Below, piece by piece: positions 24,759-33,517 of a DNA stretch of 64,000 nt. The notes under the pieces are model-generated. The model was not told the DNA's origin, ran no database searches, and worked only from the letters and a program-made list of their open reading frames with translations. Source of the DNA: Asaia bogorensis (lineage in GTDB: Bacteria > Pseudomonadota > Alphaproteobacteria > Reyranellales > Reyranellaceae); contig CAMDCE010000017.1 in NCBI GenBank assembly GCA_945889625.1, positions 20,266-84,265 on the forward strand, read 5' to 3'. The translations under genes and the position numbers were made by a program. Position 1 is the stretch's first letter, and every line of letters begins with the position of its first letter.

Positions 24759-25918
24759 TGGCGGTCGAAAAGGGCAAGAACGAACCGAAGATCGATGCCG
24801 ACGAGGTTTTAGGCGGCATCGTCGAATGGGTGAGCATCGAAAGCCCGAGCCACGACGCCAAGGCCGTGAACGTCGTGGTCGACAAGGTCGAGGGCCAGTT
24901 CCGCGACCTCGGGCTGAGGACCGAGCGCACGCCGGGTGTCGATGGTTTCGGCGACATCCTCGAATGCAAGACGCCTCCGGACTGGAGCCACGGTGGGGGC
25001 AAGGGCATCCTGGTGCTGGCCCATCTCGACACCGTGCATCCCATCGGCATGATCGAAAAGGATCTGAAGATCCGCCGCGAGGGCGACAGCATTTTCGGGC
25101 CGGGCATCTATGACATGAAGGCCGGCGGTTACATCGCCCACTACGCGCTGCGTCACCTGATCCGCCAGGGCAAGAAGACCAAGCTGCCGGTCACCTTCCT
25201 GTTCATCCCCGAGGAAGAGGTCGGTAGCCCGACTTCGCGCGCCAAGATCGAGGAGGCCGCGCGCGGACACAAATACGCGTTGGTGATGGAGCCCGGTCGC
25301 GACGGCGATCGGGTCGTCACCTCGCGCAAGGGTGTCGGTCGCTTCACGCTCGCGGTAAAGGGCGCCGCCAGCCATGCCGGTGTCCGCCATCAGGACGGCC
25401 GCAGCGCCATCCACGAGATGGCCAGGCAAATCCTGCGTATCGAAGCCAAGACCGACTATGCGCGCGGCATCACCTGCAATGTCGGCCAGATCCAGGGCGG
25501 CACCGGCGTGAACGTTGTGCCGGCGGAATGCAAGATCGAGGTCGATCTGCGCGTGCCGAGCCCCGAGCTCGCCGAGGAGATGACGCACTGGTTCCTGGGA
25601 CTCGAGCCGATCGGCCACGAAGTCGAACTTGCGGTCAGCGGCGGCATGAACCGCCCGCCGTATACGAAGGATGCGGGCATCACCGCTCTCTTTGCCAAGG
25701 CGCAGGCGATCTATCGCGAGATCGGCAAGGAGCTCCTGGACGTGCCGCTGACCGGTGGCGGCAGCGACGGCAACTTCACGGCGGCACTCGGCATCCCGAC
25801 GCTCGATGGCCTGGGCGCCGACGGCAAGGGCGCCCATGCCGCCTACGAGCAGATCTATTATTCGTCGCTCGTGCCGCGCACCTATCTCTGCGCGCGGCTG
25901 CTTGAGACGCTCGACTGA
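24758..25918 (+). CDS. M20 family metallopeptidase
   Basis: Zinc peptidase/deacylase of the M20 family, 386 aa, closest in motif pattern to carboxypeptidase G2. Metal and catalytic residues: His89 in LAHLDTVHP, Asp119 in GIYDMKAG (bridging), Glu152/Glu153 in PEEEVGS, Glu178 in MEPGRDG and the late His in KGAHAAYEQ. The dimerisation lid domain lies around 190-300 (ASHAGVRHQDGRSAI). Start and stop are both coupled by 1-base TGATG overlaps to the SDR and GST genes. It probably removes a C-terminal amino acid or N-acyl group. Confidence 0.9.
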   Translation: MAVEKGKNEPKIDADEVLGGIVEWVSIESPSHDAKAVNVVVDKVEGQFRDLGLRTERTPGVDGFGDILECKTPPDWSHGGGKGILVLAHLDTVHPIGMIEKDLKIRREGDSIFGPGIYDMKAGGYIAHYALRHLIRQGKKTKLPVTFLFIPEEEVGSPTSRAKIEEAARGHKYALVMEPGRDGDRVVTSRKGVGRFTLAVKGAASHAGVRHQDGRSAIHEMARQILRIEAKTDYARGITCNVGQIQGGTGVNVVPAECKIEVDLRVPSPELAEEMTHWFLGLEPIGHEVELAVSGGMNRPPYTKDAGITALFAKAQAIYREIGKELLDVPLTGGGSDGNFTAALGIPTLDGLGADGKGAHAAYEQIYYSSLVPRTYLCARLLETLD

Positions 25919-26538
25919 TGGCCACGCTCTACCACGTGCCCACCTCACGCTCGTTGCGCGTGCTGTGGACGATGGAGGAGATCGACGCCACGGTCGAGGT
26001 GAAGTCGCTGGGGGTTAGGCCGCGACTGCACGAGCCTGAGTATCTTTCGATCAATCCGGCGGGCACGCTCCCCGCCTTGATCGATGGCGACCGCAGGATC
26101 TACGAATCACTGGCGATCTGCGAATATCTCGCGGCCCGGCACGGCTCCGACCTGCTCGTGGCGCCGGCCGAACCGGAGCGGCCGGAGTTCGTGCAATGGA
26201 TGCTCTACGGCGAGGCGACGCTGCAGGCGCCACTCTCGGCGATGGCGCGGGTCGGCCGCATCCGCAACAAGACGCCGGAGATGCAGGCCGGCATCGATGC
26301 CGTGGTGGCCGACTCGCGCCACTCGCTTTCGATGCGGCTGAAGCTGCTTGAACAGCGGCTGGAAGGTCGCGATTTCCTGGCGGCGGGACGGATGACGTTG
26401 GCCGACATCTCGGTCGGCTATCCGCTATTCAACCTGGGCAAGCGGGACTTCGATGGGCTGCTGGGCCCGCGCGCCCTTGCCTATCGTGCGCGGCTGGTGG
26501 CGCGGCCTGCGTTCGAGCGGGCGGCCGCGACCCCCTAG
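25918..26538 (+). CDS. Glutathione S-transferase family protein
   Basis: A 206-aa GST with the thioredoxin-like N-terminal domain (TSRSLRVLWTMEE active-site loop, NPAGTLPALIDGD, YESLAICEYLA glutathione-binding Glu-Ser) and an all-helical C-terminal domain from about 90. Ser10/Ser12 in the first loop is the likely glutathione activator. The 1-base overlap with the peptidase gene marks it as the end of a coupled SDR-M20-GST operon, which converges on the iclR gene with no gap. Confidence 0.88.
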   Translation: MATLYHVPTSRSLRVLWTMEEIDATVEVKSLGVRPRLHEPEYLSINPAGTLPALIDGDRRIYESLAICEYLAARHGSDLLVAPAEPERPEFVQWMLYGEATLQAPLSAMARVGRIRNKTPEMQAGIDAVVADSRHSLSMRLKLLEQRLEGRDFLAAGRMTLADISVGYPLFNLGKRDFDGLLGPRALAYRARLVARPAFERAAATP

Positions 26539-27282
26539 CTAGAGCTCGGCCGCCACGGCGCGCGCGGCGTCCTGCATGTCGTGCGCCAGCGCCACCGAGG
26601 TCGCGCGGTCGAGCTGGCTCGAGATGCCGACCGCGGCTATCGATTGTGCGATCGTGCCCGCTGCGTCCAGCACCGGGACCGCAACGACCGTGACGCCAGC
26701 GATATAGTTGCCGCGGTCGATGCTAAAACCTTGGCGGCGTACCGTGTCGACTTCCTTGCACCAGGTCTCGTAGCTTGGTGCATTGTGCCAACGCAATGAG
26801 CGGAAGCGCTTGTCGATCTCGGCCGGCGGCTGGCCCGTGAAGGCCGCCACGCAGCGGCCGGTGGCGCTGATCAGCGCCGGAAAGCGGCTGCCGATATCGA
26901 CATGCAGGCGAACCGGCGCCTGGGTCTGTGACAGCGCCACCACGATCATGTGTTCGAGGTTGGGCAGCTCGACGCCGATCGCGGTGACGGGGTAGCGCCG
27001 CGACAGCTCGTCGATCTTGGGCTGCACGAGCGTGGGGAAATCGCTGCTGTCGAGCGCCGTGCGCGCCAACGACAGCGTGCCCATGCCGAGGCTGTACTGC
27101 TTGGCGGCATCGACCTCGACCAGCTCCTCAGACACCAGCACGCGCAGGATATGCAGGCTGGTGCTGGGCACCAGGCCCAGCGCCCGGGAGATCGCCTTGA
27201 CGCCCATCGGCGCTTTGGCTCGGCCGAGCAGGCGAAGGATGGCGACGGCGCGGGTGACGGCGGGAACGGCACGAAGGGTCAT
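26539..27282 (-). CDS. IclR-family transcriptional regulator
   Basis: A 247-aa IclR regulator. The N-terminal winged helix (about 1-60: AVAILRLLGRAKAPMGVKAISRALGLVPSTSLHILRVL region) binds DNA. The C-terminal effector domain carries TAIGVELPN, FPALISATGRCVAAF and GFSIDRGNYIAGVTVVAVPV, family hallmarks. The start at 27282 gives the standard family length; a long in-frame extension upstream is non-coding. Divergent to the acyl-CoA ligase gene, with a 14-bp perfect palindrome 2 bases before its ATG, implying autoregulation and control of the ligase-dehydratase pair. Confidence 0.9.
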   Translation of the reverse strand: MTLRAVPAVTRAVAILRLLGRAKAPMGVKAISRALGLVPSTSLHILRVLVSEELVEVDAAKQYSLGMGTLSLARTALDSSDFPTLVQPKIDELSRRYPVTAIGVELPNLEHMIVVALSQTQAPVRLHVDIGSRFPALISATGRCVAAFTGQPPAEIDKRFRSLRWHNAPSYETWCKEVDTVRRQGFSIDRGNYIAGVTVVAVPVLDAAGTIAQSIAAVGISSQLDRATSVALAHDMQDAARAVAAEL

Positions 27283-27284
27283 TA

Positions 27285-27298
27285 TTGTATATATACAA
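27285..27298. promoter_or_regulatory. Perfect palindrome, probable IclR operator
   Basis: TTGTATATATACAA is a perfect 14-bp palindrome in an AT-rich pocket in otherwise GC-rich DNA, between the iclR start (27282) and the ligase start (27349). A degenerate half-site (TGTACAAC) recurs at 27312-27319. IclR proteins usually bind such palindromes. Confidence 0.6.
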
Positions 27299-27348
27299 CT
27301 ATAGAATCTTCTGTACAACCCACTCCGACTGGTCGAACGTCGCCCGCC

Positions 27349-28842
27349 ATGACGAGGCTCACGGCCTACACGAGCTATGCCGACGCCCAGGCGCATTTTT
27401 CCGCTGCCAGGCTCTGGGAACTGTTCGATGGCAATCGCGAGGGCCTGAACATCGCGCATGAGTGCATCGACCGGCACGTCGAGGGCGACAAGATCGCCGT
27501 CATTGTCGTACGCGCGGATGGCAGTGACGAAATCCTGAGCTATCGCCAGATCTCCGAAGAATCAGCGCGCTTCGCCCACTGGCTGGTGGCACAGGGTGTC
27601 GCGCCGGGCGACAGGGTCGCCATCATGCTCGAGCCGTCGCGGGCGTTTTACGCCGCGGTGTTCGGCACCATGAAGGCGGGCGCGATTGCCGTCCCGCTGT
27701 TCACGCTGTTCGGTCCCGACGGTATGAAGCTGCGCATCGATGACTGCACGCCCAAGCTCCTGATCAACAACGCCGATTTTCTGGCCGAGCTCGGGCCATT
27801 CCCGCCGAGCTTTACGCCTGACACCAAGGCCGACCAACTCGCGATCTTCCAGTACACGTCGGGCACGACCCGCGCGCTTCCCGAGGCGGTGAAGCATACG
27901 CACCGCGCCATCGTCACCCTGATGGTGGCGGCCTTGTACGGTACCGGCTTGCGGCCGGGCGATCGCTTCATCTGCCCGTCTTCGCCCGCTTGGGGACACG
28001 GACTGTGGCACGGTACCCTGGCGCCGCTGGCGCTCGGCCTGACCATCGGTGCCTACGCCGGCAAGTTCGACGCCGAACGGCTCCTGAGGGCGCTGCAGGA
28101 TCACCGCTTCACCAACATCTCCGCGGCGGCCACGCACTACCGCATGATGCGAAACTCCGGCGCTGCGCCGCGCTACCGGTATTATCTCGACAAGACGTCG
28201 TTCACCGGCGAGCCGATCGACAGCGAGACGGCGTCGTTTGCCGAAGCGACCTTCCGGCAGCCGGTCTGCAGCATGTACGGCACCACCGAAATCGGTGTCG
28301 TCCTGGTGAGCTATCCGGGCGCCGAGGATTTCATCGTCAAGCCAGGCTCGCTCGGCAAGCCGATCCCCGGCGGCAAGGTCGAAGTCCATGACGCCGAGGG
28401 CAAGCCGTGCCCGCCCGGCGTAATGGGCGAGATGAAGGTGTGGCGGCGCGATCGCTGGGTCGCGACCAAGGATCTGGGCCGCACCGACGAGGACGGCTAC
28501 TTCTTCCATGGCGGACGTGCAGACGACGTCATCATCTCGGCCGGCTGGACCATGAGCGCCATCGAGATCGAGGACGCTGTGCTCAAGCACCCAGACGTGC
28601 GCGAGGTGGGCGCCATAGGCGTGCCCGATCCTCTGCGCGGCCAGGTCGTGAAGGCCTTCGTGGTTGCAGGCCGCGCCGGCGACGAGCCGTTTGCGCGCGA
28701 GATCCAGGATCTGGTTCGCCAGCGGCTGAGCCAGCATGAGTATCCGCGGCTTGTCGAGTTCGTGGCCGAGCTACCCAAGACGCCGGCCGGCAAGGTCAAC
28801 CGCAAGCTTCTTCGCACAAGGGAAAACATCCATGTCGACTAG
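27349..28842 (+). CDS. AMP-dependent acyl-CoA synthetase/ligase
   Basis: Adenylate-forming ligase, 497 aa, rather short for the medium-chain acyl-CoA synthetase group. The A3 region (169-182) reads YTSGTTRALPEAVKH, so the usual GxPKG part is altered. YGTTEIG (A5) and DLGRTDEDGYFFHGGRADD (A7/A8) are intact, and PKTPAGKVNRK holds the C-terminal catalytic Lys. The ATG at 27349 is 66 bp from the divergent iclR start. It overlaps the dehydratase gene by 11 bases. The acid activated is unknown. Confidence 0.88.
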   Translation: MTRLTAYTSYADAQAHFSAARLWELFDGNREGLNIAHECIDRHVEGDKIAVIVVRADGSDEILSYRQISEESARFAHWLVAQGVAPGDRVAIMLEPSRAFYAAVFGTMKAGAIAVPLFTLFGPDGMKLRIDDCTPKLLINNADFLAELGPFPPSFTPDTKADQLAIFQYTSGTTRALPEAVKHTHRAIVTLMVAALYGTGLRPGDRFICPSSPAWGHGLWHGTLAPLALGLTIGAYAGKFDAERLLRALQDHRFTNISAAATHYRMMRNSGAAPRYRYYLDKTSFTGEPIDSETASFAEATFRQPVCSMYGTTEIGVVLVSYPGAEDFIVKPGSLGKPIPGGKVEVHDAEGKPCPPGVMGEMKVWRRDRWVATKDLGRTDEDGYFFHGGRADDVIISAGWTMSAIEIEDAVLKHPDVREVGAIGVPDPLRGQVVKAFVVAGRAGDEPFAREIQDLVRQRLSQHEYPRLVEFVAELPKTPAGKVNRKLLRTRENIHVD

Positions 28843-29974
28843 GACGATCGAACGGTCATTTCCGAAGATCACCGAAGAGGGGCTCGACGCACTACGCGAG
28901 CGCATCGGCGCAAAGATCGGCGTGACAGCCGAGCCGTGGTGCTACGAGGCGACACGCGACAACATCCGCCACTACGCGCACGGCATCGGCGACGACAATC
29001 CGCTGTGGTGCGTTCCCGAGTATGCGTCGAAGACCAAATTCGGCGACGTGATCGCACTTCCGAGCTTTCTCTTCACCACCAGCCGCATCATCTCGGGCTA
29101 TGTCGGCGGCCTGCCGGGCATCCATGCCATGTGGTCGGGCTCGGACTGGAACTGGCACAAGACGGTCAATCGTAACGACACGATCTCGACCGAGGCCTGG
29201 CTGAAGGATCTGGTCGTGCACAACACGAAGTTCGCCGGCCGCGCCGTGCAGCAGACCTATCACGTCGATTTCTTCAACCAGAAGGGCGAGCTGGTGGCCG
29301 ACGCCGACAGCTGGTGCTTCCGCACCGAGCGCGACCACGCCCGCAAGCAGGGCACGAAGTACAAGGACGTGAAGGCAAAGCCGCCGCGCCGCTACACCGA
29401 CAAGGAATTGGCTGATGCCTACAAGCTCTATGCCGAGGAGAAGATCCGCGGCGCCGACAAGCGCAACTGGCAGGACGTCAGGGAAGGCGAGGCGCTGCCG
29501 ACCATGCTGAAGGGCCCGATGACGGTGACGGGCTTCATCGCCTACGCCCAGGGCTGGGGTGGTCTCTATATCCGCGCCAACAAGCTTGCCTGGAAGCTGG
29601 TCGACGCCCATCCCGGACTCGGCATCAAGAACCGCTTCGGCATTCCCGATTGCCCCGAGCGCGTGCACTGGGAGGAGGAGTTCGCCCACGAGGTCGGCGC
29701 CCCCGGCGCCTACGATTACGGTCCCGAGCGCGCCTCGTGGCTCACGCATCACCTCACCAACTGGATGGGCGACGATGGCGTGCTGCGCAACGCCACCTGC
29801 AAGATTCGTCGCCACAATCCGGCGGGCGACATCCTGTGGATCAAGGGCAAGGTGAAGCGCAAGTACGTCGAGAGCGGCCGACACCTGGTCGAGGTCGAGC
29901 AGGAGGCACGCAACCAGGACGACGAGCTGTCGGTGCTGGGTACCGGCATCGTCGAGCTGCCCAGCCGCGGCTGA
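28832..29974 (+). CDS. MaoC-like (FAS1-type) dehydratase family protein
   Basis: A 380-aa double-hotdog protein resembling the dehydratase domain of type I fatty acid synthase and MaoC-like hydratases. Its N-terminal hotdog has the HYAHGIGDDNPLW segment with the Asp/His hydratase motif, and FGDVIALPSFLF; a second hotdog follows from about 210. The start lies inside the ligase gene (11-base overlap). Together they could activate an acid and then hydrate or dehydrate its acyl-CoA, under IclR control. Confidence 0.8.
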   Translation: MSTRTIERSFPKITEEGLDALRERIGAKIGVTAEPWCYEATRDNIRHYAHGIGDDNPLWCVPEYASKTKFGDVIALPSFLFTTSRIISGYVGGLPGIHAMWSGSDWNWHKTVNRNDTISTEAWLKDLVVHNTKFAGRAVQQTYHVDFFNQKGELVADADSWCFRTERDHARKQGTKYKDVKAKPPRRYTDKELADAYKLYAEEKIRGADKRNWQDVREGEALPTMLKGPMTVTGFIAYAQGWGGLYIRANKLAWKLVDAHPGLGIKNRFGIPDCPERVHWEEEFAHEVGAPGAYDYGPERASWLTHHLTNWMGDDGVLRNATCKIRRHNPAGDILWIKGKVKRKYVESGRHLVEVEQEARNQDDELSVLGTGIVELPSRG

Positions 29975-29989
29975 GTTGTCCGGTTCAAG

Positions 29990-30200
29990 ATGGAGGAAAA
30001 CACGAAACTCAAGGCAATGGTTTATGCGGCAGCGCTGCTCACCGGCCTTTTCGGGCCTGCCGGCCTGGTCGCAGGCCTATCCCACCAAACCGATGCGGAG
30101 CGTCGTGCCGTACCAGGCGGGGCAGGGTACTGACGTCGCCGCGCGAAGGGCGACTGAGGCCGTCTCAACCTGGGACGATTTGGAACGATTTGGGCAATAA
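29990..30200 (+). pseudogene. Decayed fragment of a Bug-family receptor gene
   Basis: The start ATG at 29990 (GGAGG lies just inside it) opens a frame encoding a hydrophobic signal-like segment (KLKAMVYAAALLTGLF). The conserved Bug N-terminus then appears in another frame from 30060: PAWSQAYPTKPMRSVVPYQ, then AGQGTDVAAR. Compare AWAQAYPTKPIRIV at 8358-9326. After about 30 residues the similarity ends and a TAA closes the frame at 30198-30200. So the gene has a frameshift and has lost more than 85% of its length. Two ACGATTTGG repeats (30175-30183, 30185-30193) mark the breakpoint area. Confidence 0.7.
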
Positions 30201-30223
30201 GCCAATCCGGCCGTCGGTTCGTC

Positions 30224-30838
30224 CTAGTAAGCCGCGGTGAACCGCTTGCGGATGTGCTTGGGCTTCTCGACTTCGTCCATGATGGCGACAGCAAAATCCT
30301 CGCGGCTGATTCGGCTCTCGCCCTTGGAGTCCTCGAGGAACTTGTCCAGGCCGAGACGGAACTTGCCGGTGCGCTTGCCGGCCGGGATCGCTGCGGCGGG
30401 CGAGATGGCGGTCCAGTCGAAATCCTTGATCTTGCGGATGGCGTCGAGCGCCAGCATGGCGGGCTTGGAGGTCGGCGGCTGCACGCCCTTGGCGGCCATG
30501 TGATCGAAATGGGTGCGGCCGTCCTTGCGGACCAGGCTGCCGGCACCGACGACGAACAGCGCGCGCTTCACGCCCGACTTCTTGATCGTGTCGATCACCC
30601 GGTCGACGTCGTTCTCGTTCCACTTCACCGACACCACGACGACATCGTGGCCCGACAGGACCTTCGACAGCACGGCAGGGTCGGTCGTGCTCGCGGCTTT
30701 GACCGTCATACCGGCGCGGGCGCTCAGTTTGCGCGGGTCGCGCGTGATCGCCGTGACGCTGTGCTTGCGGGCAAGCGCCTCGTCGAGGATGCGGCCGCCA
30801 ATGTTGCCGGTGGCGCCAATAAGGACGATGTTGCTCAC
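30224..30838 (-). CDS. NAD(P)-binding Rossmann-fold protein (NmrA/YwnB-like)
   Basis: A 204-aa atypical SDR with GATGNIGGRILDEAL for nucleotide binding, VVVSVKWNENDVDRVID, and ALFVVGAGSL. It has the size and pattern of the NAD(P)H-binding YwnB/BLVRB-like group. The start is GTG at 30838 overlapping the upstream hydrolase stop by 4 bases (GTGA), so it is the second gene of a two-gene operon. No classical YxxxK is visible, so it may sense redox state or reduce small quinones/flavins rather than act as a typical dehydrogenase. Confidence 0.8.
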   Translation of the reverse strand: MSNIVLIGATGNIGGRILDEALARKHSVTAITRDPRKLSARAGMTVKAASTTDPAVLSKVLSGHDVVVVSVKWNENDVDRVIDTIKKSGVKRALFVVGAGSLVRKDGRTHFDHMAAKGVQPPTSKPAMLALDAIRKIKDFDWTAISPAAAIPAGKRTGKFRLGLDKFLEDSKGESRISREDFAVAIMDEVEKPKHIRKRFTAAY

Positions 30839-31734
30839 GCTCTTATTCTTATCATGAGTTCGCGGAGCGCCGCCACCGTTTCGGTTGGCGCCTCCTGCGG
30901 CACGTTATGGCCGACCCGAGGGATCAACCGTCGTTCGTAGGGGCCGCTGAAGAAGCGGTCGTGGCGCTTCGATCCCTCCGCCGGCCCGACGCCGTCGGCG
31001 TCACCGTGCAGATTGATGGTCGGCACCGATATTTTCGGTGTCCTCGCCAGTTCCGCCTCGATGCCTGCAAGCGCCGGATCGCCGGGAGCATAGCCATAGC
31101 GGTGCCGATAGGATTGGATCACGACCTCGACAAAATCGGGATTGTCGAAGGCGGCAGCACTTCGCTCGAAGGTCGCCTCGTCGAACTGCCACTCGGGCGA
31201 CCACAGCTTCCACAGGAGCCGGCAGATGTCGCGGCGGTTCTCGGTGAGTCCGGTACGGCCGCGCTCGGTATGGAAGTAGTACTGATACCAGAAGCGATGC
31301 TCCTGCTCGGCCGGCGCTGGCTTGGCGAACGCCGCGATGTTCTGGATATTGTAGCTCGTGCAGCTGACCAAGCCGCTCACGCGCTCGGGCCAAAGCGCCG
31401 CCACGATGCAGGCTGCACGCCCACCCCAGTCGTAGCCCATGAGCATTGCCCGTCCGATCCTCAGCGCGTCCATGAACTGGAGCAGGTCGTGGCCCAGCGC
31501 CGCCTGCTCGCCCGAGCGCGGCGTCCCGGCCGACAGAAAGCGCGTCGGCCCGTAGCCGCGCAGGTAGGGCACCAGCACGCGACGCCCGTCGGCCGCAAGA
31601 GGCGGGGCGACCTCGTCGAAGGCGCGCGGATCGTAGGGAAAGCCGTGCAGCAGGATGATCGGGGCGCCGTCGGCCGGCCCGCGCTCCTCGTAGGCGATCT
31701 CCAGTACGTCGGTGCGCAACTGGTTGGATTTCAT
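30835..31734 (-). CDS. Alpha/beta hydrolase (epoxide hydrolase-like)
   Basis: A 299-aa alpha/beta hydrolase whose nucleophile is Asp102 (GYDWGG), as in epoxide hydrolases and haloalkane dehalogenases, rather than Ser. HGFPYDPRAFDEV forms the oxyanion region and His276 in RVGHNVPQEAP is the base. YLRGYGPTRF is typical of the epoxide hydrolase cap entrance. The ATG at 31734 is divergent from the amidohydrolase gene across 73 bp. It is coupled to the Rossmann protein downstream. Confidence 0.85.
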   Translation of the reverse strand: MKSNQLRTDVLEIAYEERGPADGAPIILLHGFPYDPRAFDEVAPPLAADGRRVLVPYLRGYGPTRFLSAGTPRSGEQAALGHDLLQFMDALRIGRAMLMGYDWGGRAACIVAALWPERVSGLVSCTSYNIQNIAAFAKPAPAEQEHRFWYQYYFHTERGRTGLTENRRDICRLLWKLWSPEWQFDEATFERSAAAFDNPDFVEVVIQSYRHRYGYAPGDPALAGIEAELARTPKISVPTINLHGDADGVGPAEGSKRHDRFFSGPYERRLIPRVGHNVPQEAPTETVAALRELMIRIRA

Positions 31735-31807
31735 GCAGCGAGCCTAGCATGTCGCGTGCGTTGACAGCACAAGGGGCCGCGCTCACGCTTGTCGAAACGG
31801 AGGGAGC

Positions 31808-33517
31808 ATGGCCCGGTACGATCGCGTGATCCGTGGCGGTATGATCGTCGATGGCAGCCGCCTGCCGCGTTTTCGCGGCGATATCGGCATAAGGGACGGC
31901 AGGATCGCCCGCATCGGCCAGATCGGGGCCGGCGAGGCCGACGAGATGATCGATGCCGGCGGTTTGATCGTGGCGCCGGGCTTCGTCGACCTGCACACGC
32001 ATTACGACGCGCAGCTCTTCTGGGACCCCTACTGCACGCTGTCGAGCTGGCACGGCATCACCTCGGTGGTGATCGGCAATTGCGGCTTCGGCTTTGCCCC
32101 GGTGCGGCCGGCCGAACGCGAGCGCGCCATGCTGACCATGACCCGTGTCGAGGCCATTCCCATGGCGTCGATGAAGCAGGGCATGCCGTGGAACTGGGTG
32201 ACCTTCCCCGAGTTCCTCGACAGCGTCGATCGCACGCCCAAGGCGGTGAACATCCTGCCCTACGTGCCGGTTTCGCCGCTGCTCATCTGGGTGATGGGCT
32301 TCGAGGCGGCCAAGGCCGGCAAGCTGCCGACGCCTGAGCAGCACGCGGAGTTGCGCCGGCTGCTGCACGAGGCGATGGATGCCGGCGCCTGCGGCTGGTC
32401 GGCCCAGCGCATGCTGCCCAGCGGTCCGGCATCGGTGCAGCGCGACCATGACGGCTCGCCAATGCCGACCGACGTGATGCACGACGACACCTGCCGCGAG
32501 TTCGCCCGCGTGCTGGCCGAGCGTAACGACGGCTTCGTGCAGATGCTGCTGGTCTCCGGTGACAACGCACGCGACCGCGCTTTCTACGAAGAGGTCGCCA
32601 CGATCAGCGGCCGGCCGGTAATCATGAACGTCGTGCAGGCTTTCGACGATCGCCCCCACATCCATCGCCACGTGCTGGCCTGGCTGAAGAGCTGCCGCGA
32701 GCGCGGTATTCGCGTCGTGGGTCAGGGGCTGACGACCGACGCCGGCTTCACCTTCACCTTCGAGGAGTGGAACCTGTTCGACGACCAGCAGGTTTGGTGC
32801 GATGCCACGACCGGCACGCGCGCCGAGCGCAAGGCCAAGCTCGCCGATCCGGCACGCCGCGCCGCATTGCGCAAGAACCTGCCGGTCACCGCCACGGGAC
32901 CGCTGCCGCAGATCGCCATCGTCGGACCCCAGCTCGAGAAGAACAAGAAGTGGCTCGACTACACGCTGGCCCATGCCAGCGAGAAGATGGGCAAGCATCC
33001 GGTCGATGTCATGCTCGACATGGCGGTCGAAGAGGATCTCAAGACCGAGTTCTTCGCGGCCCCGCCCAACGGCAAGATCGAGCATCTGAAAGAGTTGGTC
33101 GACGATCCCTACATTCTATTTGGCGTCTCCGACGGCGGCGCCCACACCAAGTTCCTGACTGCCGGACGCTATCCGACGGAGACGCTGTGCAAGGTGGTGC
33201 GCGAACACAAGATGCTCAGCCTCGAGGACGCACACTGGCGCCTGTCGGCGCTGCCGGCGCAGGTCGCGGGCTTCCGCGGCCGCGGGCAGCTCAAGGAGGG
33301 CGCGCCCGCCGATATCGTCGTCTACGACTTCGACGGTCTGCGCGTGCTTCCCGACGAGATTGCCCACGACCTGCCAGGCGGCGAATGGCGGCGCATCCAG
33401 CGCGCCGAAGGTTACAAGTATATCCTGGTCAACGGCGAGATAACGATGCGTGACGGCCGTCCGACCAACACCCACTCGGGACGCCTGCTGCGCCATGGTG
33501 GCGGCGATGTTGCCTAG
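31808..33517 (+). CDS. Amidohydrolase family protein (N-acyl-D-amino-acid deacylase-like)
   Basis: A 569-aa metal-dependent hydrolase of the D-aminoacylase/dihydroorotase superfamily. His63-x-His65 in DLHTHYDAQ binds the first metal; VSDGGAHTKF carries the late catalytic Asp. The composite beta sandwich is formed by the N-terminus (RVIRGGMIVDGS) and C-terminus (GAPADIVVYDFD, YILVNGEI). Long D-aminoacylase-like members have this size. A GGAGGGAG Shine-Dalgarno precedes the ATG. Its 3' end overlaps the start region of the broken desaturase. Confidence 0.87.
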   Translation: MARYDRVIRGGMIVDGSRLPRFRGDIGIRDGRIARIGQIGAGEADEMIDAGGLIVAPGFVDLHTHYDAQLFWDPYCTLSSWHGITSVVIGNCGFGFAPVRPAERERAMLTMTRVEAIPMASMKQGMPWNWVTFPEFLDSVDRTPKAVNILPYVPVSPLLIWVMGFEAAKAGKLPTPEQHAELRRLLHEAMDAGACGWSAQRMLPSGPASVQRDHDGSPMPTDVMHDDTCREFARVLAERNDGFVQMLLVSGDNARDRAFYEEVATISGRPVIMNVVQAFDDRPHIHRHVLAWLKSCRERGIRVVGQGLTTDAGFTFTFEEWNLFDDQQVWCDATTGTRAERKAKLADPARRAALRKNLPVTATGPLPQIAIVGPQLEKNKKWLDYTLAHASEKMGKHPVDVMLDMAVEEDLKTEFFAAPPNGKIEHLKELVDDPYILFGVSDGGAHTKFLTAGRYPTETLCKVVREHKMLSLEDAHWRLSALPAQVAGFRGRGQLKEGAPADIVVYDFDGLRVLPDEIAHDLPGGEWRRIQRAEGYKYILVNGEITMRDGRPTNTHSGRLLRHGGGDVA

